The notes below the pieces were generated by a model. It ran no database searches. It was not told the origin of the DNA and worked only from the letters and a program-made list of their open reading frames with translations. From NCBI GenBank assembly GCA_905221605.1, contig CAJNDS010002116.1, positions 394,241-458,240 of the forward strand: a stretch of 64,000 bases of DNA, written 5' to 3'. Positions within the stretch are counted from its first letter, which is position 1, and each line of letters begins with the position of its first letter. Positions 60,694 to 64,000 of the stretch are shown in pieces. The position numbers and the translations under genes are program-made. This DNA comes from Symbiodinium natans (taxonomy: Eukaryota; Sar; Dinophyceae; Suessiales; Symbiodiniaceae).

Positions 60694-61417
60694 CGATGTT
60701 GCTAATTCGATCTTGCGACATGGTGCAGATACCTTACGCCGAAGCTATCCGTACTGCACAATGCGCAAGACAAATTTGCCAAAAGGTGCAAGTAAAGTAA
60801 AGAGGCTCCCACCCTTAGGAAGTTTGCAAGAGAGAGAACGTGCGTTCACACTCAACAACTTAACAAGGAAGGAGACGGGCGCTCCCAACTTTGATAAAGA
60901 AAGGGAACACAACGTAAAAGGTAAGAGAAAGAGAACGGGCGTTCACAATCTCAGCAAGTTGCAAGAAAGAGAAGCGTTAGAGAAAGAGAACGAGCGTTCT
61001 CAGTCTCACTAGTAAGCAAGAAAGAGAAACAAAGAGAAAGAGAACGGGCGTTCTCAGTCTCGAAAAGTTAGAGAAAGTTGGCAGGACAACTGAGGGCTCA
61101 GTTGACGCAACTTTCGAGCGCTCAACACACAAGGACTCAAGGGAGAGCCAATGCAGCTTGCAAAGTGTTTACAGTGCGAAATCCAAAGCCAAGCTTTGGA
61201 TTCTTCTTGCAAGCGGGCGCTCACAAGGAACTGCGCAATGCTAAGAAGCCCCAGCTACACAGCAAACACAGCACCAAGCACACCTACGCCTCCAGGCTGT
61301 CCCAGAGGGGGCCGCTACCTACGAGTAGGGTTCCAAGCAAAGAAGAACCTTTAGAAACGGACTCCCACCCCCTTCTACGGCTCCCCTAGTGGCTTAACCA
61401 CCTTGAGCAGACGCGGC
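60694..61417 (-). promoter_or_regulatory. 5' leader of the retroelement with hairpin array
   Basis: About 720 bp between the relic leader and the ORF1 start. From about 60830 to 61105 it holds A/G-rich repeats (AAAGAGAAAGAGAACG type on the plus strand), each carrying a small hairpin: 60836 GAACGTGCGTTC, 60933 GAACGGGCGTTC, 60986 GAGAACGAGCGTTCTC, 61040 GAGAACGGGCGTTCTC and 61087 CAACTGAGGGCTCAGTTG. The spacing of about 55 bp between 60933, 60986 and 61040 suggests tandem monomers, as found in some LINE 5' ends. Regulatory function is inferred only. Confidence 0.6.
60836..61104. repeat. Array of five GNGC-loop hairpins
   Basis: Hairpins at 60836-60847, 60933-60944, 60986-61001, 61040-61055 and 61087-61104. 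Loops are GTGC, GGGC, GAGC, GGGC and GGGC. Arms are 4-7 bp and perfect. 60986 and 61040 share AAAGAGAAAGAGAACG on the left and CTCAGTCTC on the right. Confidence 0.8.
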
Positions 61418-61453
61418 CTTCAGCCAAAAGGGCTTGAGCCAAAGGGGCTACGG
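61418..61453 (-). other. Spliced leader followed by a truncated relic spliced leader
   Basis: On the minus strand, 61453-61433 matches the 21-nt core of the dinoflagellate spliced leader at 19 of 21 positions: CCGTAGCC at the start and TTTGGCTCAAG at the end, with two substitutions between. Directly after it, 15 nt reading CCCTTTTGGCTGAAG (61432-61418) match the leader minus its first six bases (13 of 15). That is the known signature of a retroposed trans-spliced mRNA whose leader was itself used as splice acceptor (after CCGTAG) in a later round. Its outer edge touches the target-site duplication, with one extra C. Confidence 0.8.
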
Positions 61454-61454
61454 G

Positions 61455-61472
61455 CTATTTCCATGTCCGAGC
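61455..61472. repeat. Target-site duplication, right copy
   Basis: CTATTTCCATGTCCGAGC, identical to 29576-29593. It directly borders the spliced-leader end of the element. Confidence 0.85.
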
Positions 61473-61960
61473 CCGAAGGCTGGCGTGGAGAACGACCTTT
61501 CCCCACTTTCTGGCGGCGAATCCCGCTCAAAGCCTACCAAGTCCGATTAGCGGATACGAGTTTCACGTTGCGTTGTGGGCAGGCTGTGATGCAGCCGCAG
61601 AATTTGGGGTGAGGCGGGAAGGTGTGCGAAACCTGTGAGAAAGCCACAGTTGCAAAGTAGATTGCAGGGGATGTAGAGCGCATCTGCGCCAGCTTCCAGC
61701 TAGAACCGAGGGACGTCTGGTTAGTGGATTCTGGAGCCACGTGTCATGTGGTTTTCTCGGAACATCTCAGCGGATTCAGGGTGGTCTTTTGACGGAGGTT
61801 CTCGTTGCGGAAGTTACGTTTAACGCCATTAGTCCCTGGGCGGCGGTGGAGAAAGGGTGGAGAACGTAAATTGCTAACACGTCCCAATCGTTGTTTGTCA
61901 AGTAAAAAACCTCCTACGCTCAGACGACTCAGAAAGGCTTCGCTGGGCAAAGCGCATTTG
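61473..61960 (+). pseudogene. Ty1/copia-like protease remnant
   Basis: Plus-strand translation at about 61709-61770 gives DVWLVDSGATCHVVFSEHL. The DSGAT core followed by Cys-His is the catalytic loop and context of the aspartic protease of copia-type LTR retrotransposon polyproteins. Upstream, KVCETCEKAT (about 61620-61650) could be half of a Cys-rich knuckle. Downstream, in another phase, EVTFNAISPWAAVEKGWRT (about 61808-61862) fits the region after the protease. Stops and frame changes between these blocks show it is dead. The large element lies just upstream of it, so it may have split this older element. Confidence 0.55.
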
Positions 61961-62224
61961 CCATCACACTCTGTGTTGGCTCTGCTTCCGCTTCGGACTC
62001 TGGTTCTCCCATAGCCCGGGCGCGGTTCTTCTTCTTCTGCTTCTTTCCTTTGCCCTTTTCTTCGCGCTTCTTTCCTTTGGCACCCTTGTCTTCCTTGGAG
62101 GTGGGCTTTTCTTTCGGCGTTGAAGAGCGAGGAGCTTCCTTCGGAGTGGGGAACCTCTGTCCTTTGGGGCCTCCAGTGCCCTTTCCACTCTTCGACTCTC
62201 CATTACTCGCAGCACAACCACCAA
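61744..62224 (-). other. Antisense lysine/glutamate-rich frame
   Basis: Minus-strand frames across 62224-61964 encode very basic, Lys/Arg-rich peptides; one phase reads KEDKGAKGKKREEKGKGKKQ, then EPESEAEAEP. Such hydrophilic, low-complexity stretches occur in nucleic-acid-binding tails, but no domain is seen and the frame overlaps the plus-strand copia remnant. It could be a remnant of another element or a composition effect. 62225-62700 shows no recognisable gene. Confidence 0.25.
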
Positions 62225-62859
62225 ACTTTTGCCAACAGCACCACCACCGGAACAGTTACTGGCTGTAAACTCGTCGCTGGCGTTAAGGTCGAAACTCCTT
62301 GAGTTTCAACGGCAGCAAAGGGGTTCGGTTGCTGTTCTACCGGAGTCTCACCGGTTCCAAACAGCAAGGCTTTCTCCTCGGGAGTGCTGTCAGGAACTGG
62401 AACTGCTCAGTGGAGGTGCTTAACACAGCGCTGGAGTCTTTTAGTGCTCCGCTACCATGTGAAAAGCAGAGCTTGCGCAGTAGTCTCTTTTTCACTTTGC
62501 ACTTGAACCAAACACCAAAGTGTTCAGCAAGCTTCAGTTCTTGCAGAGCTAAGATATCCAAAAAGCTGCGAATTCCATCTCAACTTTGTTCTACAAAGAA
62601 GGCAAAGCAAAAAGAACAACGCAATTGCTTTGGGCTACACCTCGGAAACTTCAGGTTCCGAACAGCACAGTTCCAAGTGCCTCTAAACTCATCCTAGGCC
62701 ATGCCAACAAGACAAGAACACGGTGTACAGGCCCTTACAGGTGCCTGCAAAGGCACAGGCTCAAGGTGCACAGGCCCTCCGGGTCAGGCGTGCTCCCGGG
62801 TGTCAACGCACTCAAGGTGTACAGGCTCTTGCATGTGGTGCACAGAAATTCACTTGTTA

Positions 62860-63095
62860 GGCGTCCCAGGTTCAGCAGATACCGCAGGTCCTCAGTCTCT
62901 ATTGCAGCACGACCGTCGTGGGTCTCGTGCCAGGCGTCCCAGGTTCAGCAGATGCCGCAGGTTCTCATCAGGTCAGGTCCCTATTGCAGCACAGACTGTG
63001 GGTCTTGTGCCAGGCGTCCCAGGTTCCAGATGCCACAGGTCCTCAAGTCCTTATTGCAGCATGGACCACCGTGGGTCTATTGCCAGGCGTCCCAA
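62860..63095 (+). repeat. 73-80-bp minisatellite
   Basis: Units start with GGCGTCCCA at 62860, 62933, 63013 and 63086 (spacings 73, 80, 73). Shared words are GGTTCAGCAGATGCCGCAGG and CTATTGCAGCA. A looser repeat, CAAGGTGCACAGGC, lies at 62700-62830. Confidence 0.9.
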
Positions 63096-63384
<289 letters not shown>

Positions 63385-63564
63385 GTGAAGTCGACCAGCA
63401 CTGGACTTGCACTAAGCCAATGCAATCACAGCCCGGCCACGCTGTTTTACGACTTCGCGAGTTCAAGCACTTGTGCAGCTACGCCTGAGTGCGTCCGGTC
63501 GGACCGCACAGCAACCTAAGAGCTACTGTACGACTCTACCGTGCTCAAAGGCACAAGCTCGGTA

Positions 63565-63581
63565 CTTGAGCCAAAATTGGC
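63565..63581 (-). other. Possible second spliced-leader relic
   Basis: The minus strand reads GCCAATTTTGGCTCAAG, equal to the last 16 nt of the dinoflagellate leader apart from one extra A. The leader's first five bases are not preserved. If real, a retroposed transcript would run leftward from here. Confidence 0.4.
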
Positions 63582-64000
63582 ATTGTTACGAATTGCAAAA
63601 CTACACATGCAAAGAAAACTACAGTACTGGTTCTGGCAGCTCTGCACATGCAACGTGCGTGCTTAGACCTGCTCACATTCGCCCCTCAGCCGAGGCTTCC
63701 AGCTCATCTCGAGCTCGGAGTGCAGCAGGCACTCGCGCTGAACACAGAAAGGGAAGGGAGAGGGTGTCGCGTGCGACCGCGGTGGTCCGCACATCATGAG
63801 CATTGGCATGCGGCAGGGACGCTAGCCCGCACCACCACAACGAACGCACGACGACGGCAACCCTCAGCAACCCTTAACCACCCTTTCCCAGGAGGTCCTC
63901 ACCCTTTTGCTGGTGGGCGAGGCTCTTGAATCCTCGAGCTGGTCTCTAGCTGCCAGTACGCAGACTATGGTACAAATGGTACACTGTACACTACCGGTCC
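63582..64000. other. Unique DNA at the right edge, no gene seen
   Basis: Short frames on both strands (for example 63473-63799 plus) lack recognisable domains. Confidence 0.4.

Larger units (their letters stand above)
29594..61454 (-). mobile_element. 31.9-kb LINE-like retroelement with SL 5' end, poly(A) and target-site duplication
   Basis: Boundaries: on the minus strand the unit opens at 61454 with a near-complete dinoflagellate spliced leader and a second truncated leader, and closes with twelve A's (29605-29594). Both ends touch an identical 18-bp direct repeat. This is the signature of target-primed reverse transcription of a capped, trans-spliced, polyadenylated RNA. Contents: ORF1 with DNA methyltransferase, ORF2 with endonuclease, reverse transcriptase and RNase H, ORF3-ORF5, then hydrolase, glycosyltransferase-like and helicase-like modules, mostly frameshifted. 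DNMT-bearing retroelements are known from Symbiodinium; a unit of this length with these extra modules is, to my knowledge, unusual. The distal half may have joined by read-through (3' transduction). Nested insertion remains possible, although no internal poly(A) was noticed. Confidence 0.75.

Noticed and set aside
29594-61454. Large DNA virus integration
   Set aside because: No capsid, packaging ATPase or virus replication set is seen, while spliced leader, poly(A), target duplication and EN-RT-RNase H point to retroposition.

Overview
The window looks like nuclear DNA of a dinoflagellate, most likely Symbiodiniaceae-like. The evidence is plant-type TTTAGGG telomere repeats, relics of the dinoflagellate trans-splicing leader (SL), intron-free giant retroelement ORFs, and a C5-cytosine DNA methyltransferase carried by a retroelement, a combination already reported from Symbiodinium. 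No tRNA, rRNA, CRISPR array or bacterial-type operon was seen.

Layout. (1) 1-21570 is a mosaic of telomere tracts in both orientations (TTTAGGG, CCCTAAA and the variants CTTAGGG, TTTCGGG, CCCCTAAA), broken every 0.1-1.5 kb by unrelated unique segments and other simple repeats. I see no convincing gene there. (2) 21570-24100 is ordinary low-information DNA. (3) 24100-27860, plus strand, holds two decayed copies of a UPF1-like SF1 helicase. (4) 27848-29585, minus strand, is an unrecognised gene of about 460-570 codons. (5) 29594-61454, minus strand, reads as one 31.9-kb retroposed element. It starts at its 5' end (61454) with an SL followed by a truncated relic SL, ends at 29594 with a 12-nt poly(A), and is flanked by an exact 18-bp target-site duplication (29576-29593 and 61455-61472). 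(6) 61473-64000 holds a broken Ty1/copia-like protease remnant, an antisense lysine-rich frame, a 73-80-bp minisatellite, a long GTA microsatellite and a possible further SL relic.

Inside the element, in transcription order: a roughly 0.7-kb 5' leader with an array of small hairpins; ORF1 (2090 codons, complete DNA cytosine methyltransferase domain); ORF2 (1886 codons, AP-like endonuclease, reverse transcriptase with YMDD, zinc fingers, RNase H); ORF3 (443 codons, palm-polymerase-like motifs); ORF4 and ORF5 (455 and 472 codons, diverged tandem paralogues). A GC-richer distal half follows, with alpha/beta-hydrolase-like proteins, a Pro-rich/glycosyltransferase-like protein and a UPF1-like helicase plus a C-terminal module, mostly broken by frameshifts, then a duplicated non-coding 3' part. 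ORF1-ORF5 are open throughout and could support copying plus self-methylation. The distal half may be cargo, captured 3' sequence or decayed original content.

A family of short perfect hairpins with a constant GGGC loop (plus strand) and variable self-complementary arms is scattered through the element in one orientation. Function calls rest on motifs read by eye; no database search was possible.
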